In this document: in pieces, positions 63,170-64,000 of the stretch
How positions within the stretch are numbered: the stretch's first letter is position 1
How the letters are laid out: every line of letters starts with the position of its first letter
NCBI RefSeq assembly: GCF_006540005.1
Contig: NZ_BJOC01000003.1
Span: 1 to 64,000 of the forward strand
Source: Halomonas halmophila
Lineage (GTDB): Bacteria > Pseudomonadota > Gammaproteobacteria > Pseudomonadales > Halomonadaceae
Length of the DNA stretch: 64,000 bases
Direction of reading: 5' to 3'
Position numbers and translations under genes: made by a program
Notes under the pieces: generated by a model
Told to the model about the DNA's origin: nothing
Seen by the model: only the letters and a program-made list of their open reading frames with translations
Databases searched by the model: none

Positions 63170-64000
63170 ATGGAACTTAGAGAGTGGCTGATCATTCTTG
63201 GGCTGGCACTGGTGACCCTCATCGTCATCGATGGGGTGCGTCGCCTCCAGCGCCAACGTCAGGTACCGCGTCTCGACCGGGCCGGCTCCGAGCCGGCAAA
63301 CGACGAGGCAGCGGATTCCGAACAGGACCCGGATGAGGCGGCGCGTCAGGCCGAGCTCAGCTGGGAGCTGCCCAATGGAGGGGCCCGCGTCGTCAGACCG
63401 GCTGAGCAGTCCGATGTTCAGTCCAAGCCCAAGCTGCAGCGCCAGGATCACCCCGGTCCATCCCGCGTGCTCTCGGAATTCCGTCGCCAGCGTCACGAGG
63501 ATGACGCCGAGGTCGGAGTCGCGGATGAACCAGCAGCGGCGCAGACGGCCTTCACCGCACGATCCGCCGATGCCGGCATGGCACCTTCGTATGCGAGTGC
63601 CGACATGGCCGGTGCCGGTCGACCCGCGGCCGAGCCCTTCGCAGCGCATCCCGGCGATGCGTCGCCCGGAGCCGCCGAGCAGCCGGCGCCGACGTCCGCG
63701 GATGATGAGCAGCGCCAGGCGCCTCTTGCGGCCGACCCGAGCGACCATGACGCCTATCAGGATGAGGAGGAGCGTTATCGCCTCGTCGACCTGGAAGGCA
63801 TGGGCGACTCGTTGAAGAGTGGCTCCAGGCGTATGGGGTCCTCGGTGCATCGCTTCGGCTCATCGCTGCAGAAGTCGCTTTCCCAGCGTCGTGCCCGCAA
63901 GGAGCAGGAACGCGCCGAGCGCCGCAAGCGTGAAGAAGCCGAGCGCGAGGAAAAGGCGCGCCGCGAGCGTGAGGCGGCGGAAGCCAGGGCGGCCCGCGAA
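63170..64000 (+). CDS. zipA: Cell division protein ZipA (partial, runs off the window)
   Basis: ZipA tethers FtsZ to the membrane at the division site. The visible 277 codons start MELREWLIILGLALVTLIVIDGVRRLQRQRQVPRL, the N-terminal membrane anchor and basic segment typical of ZipA, followed by a long Pro/Ala/Asp/Glu linker and a very basic and acidic coiled stretch (RRARKEQERAERRKREEAEREEKARREREAAEARAARE). The C-terminal FtsZ-binding domain would lie beyond 64000. Placement after smc supports the call. The 227-nt gap upstream holds an A/T-rich inverted repeat (63079-63099) but no clear promoter. Confidence 0.93.
   Translation, partial: MELREWLIILGLALVTLIVIDGVRRLQRQRQVPRLDRAGSEPANDEAADSEQDPDEAARQAELSWELPNGGARVVRPAEQSDVQSKPKLQRQDHPGPSRVLSEFRRQRHEDDAEVGVADEPAAAQTAFTARSADAGMAPSYASADMAGAGRPAAEPFAAHPGDASPGAAEQPAPTSADDEQRQAPLAADPSDHDAYQDEEERYRLVDLEGMGDSLKSGSRRMGSSVHRFGSSLQKSLSQRRARKEQERAERRKREEAEREEKARREREAAEARAARE

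Overview
The window is high-GC (about 63-65 percent by eye), densely packed gammaproteobacterial chromosome. Gene order closely follows Pseudomonas in several blocks: tatABC-hisE-ubiBJE, hslUV-argS-priA-rpmE-malic enzyme-ponA-pilMNOPQ-aroKB-gltBD, pyrG-kdsA-eno, fdxA-mutS-pncC-recA-recX-alaS-lysC-csrA-tRNAs, ccmA-I and smc-zipA. Breaks in that order, a sodium-pump oxaloacetate decarboxylase (oadGAB) and a fused ornithine-lipid synthase point to a halophilic or marine relative, most likely Halomonadaceae (Halomonas or near). This is inference from gene order and protein style, not a database match.

Layout. 1-4900 (minus): Tat export, HisE and ubiquinone genes ubiB, ubiJ, ubiE. 5016-12536 (minus): DUF971 protein, HslUV protease, SPOR-domain protein, ArgS, PriA. 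12681-14446 (plus): L31 and malic enzyme. 14548-17076 (minus): PBP1A, divergent from the plus-strand pilMNOPQ-aroK-aroB operon. 23443-33600 (plus): gltBD, pyrG, kdsA, eno. 33822-33991: a GGA-rich small RNA of the RsmZ/CsrB type. 34090-37143 (minus): fdxA, mutS. 37306-44581 (plus): pncC, recA, recX, alaS, lysC, csrA and three tRNAs. 44773-45789 (minus): dusC. 45890-51341 (plus): oadGAB and olsF. 51367-52466 (minus): YigZ-family protein and a LexA/UmuD-like S24 peptidase with no DNA-binding domain. 52666-64000 (plus): complete cytochrome c maturation operon ccmABCDEFGHI, smc, and zipA running off the end.

How parts connect. csrA and its probable decoy RNA lie about 10 kb apart, so both halves of a Csr/Rsm switch are in the window. 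recA and the headless LexA-like gene carry near-identical LexA boxes (CTGT-N8-ACAG) and should both be SOS genes. Most of the window is core housekeeping.

The most unusual material is between genes: (1) the RsmZ-like RNA with 11 GGA motifs, a GacA-box-like site upstream and a strong terminator; (2) a family of 7-nt purine repeats (consensus close to RGGAAGA) placed directly 3' of the tatC, hslU, priA and gltD stop codons, twice joined to a 28-nt unit made of a 13-nt hairpin plus two heptads; (3) a 95-nt three-tier inverted repeat upstream of pyrG; (4) a PilQ with no AMIN domains. No CRISPR array, insertion sequence, prophage or integrase was seen.
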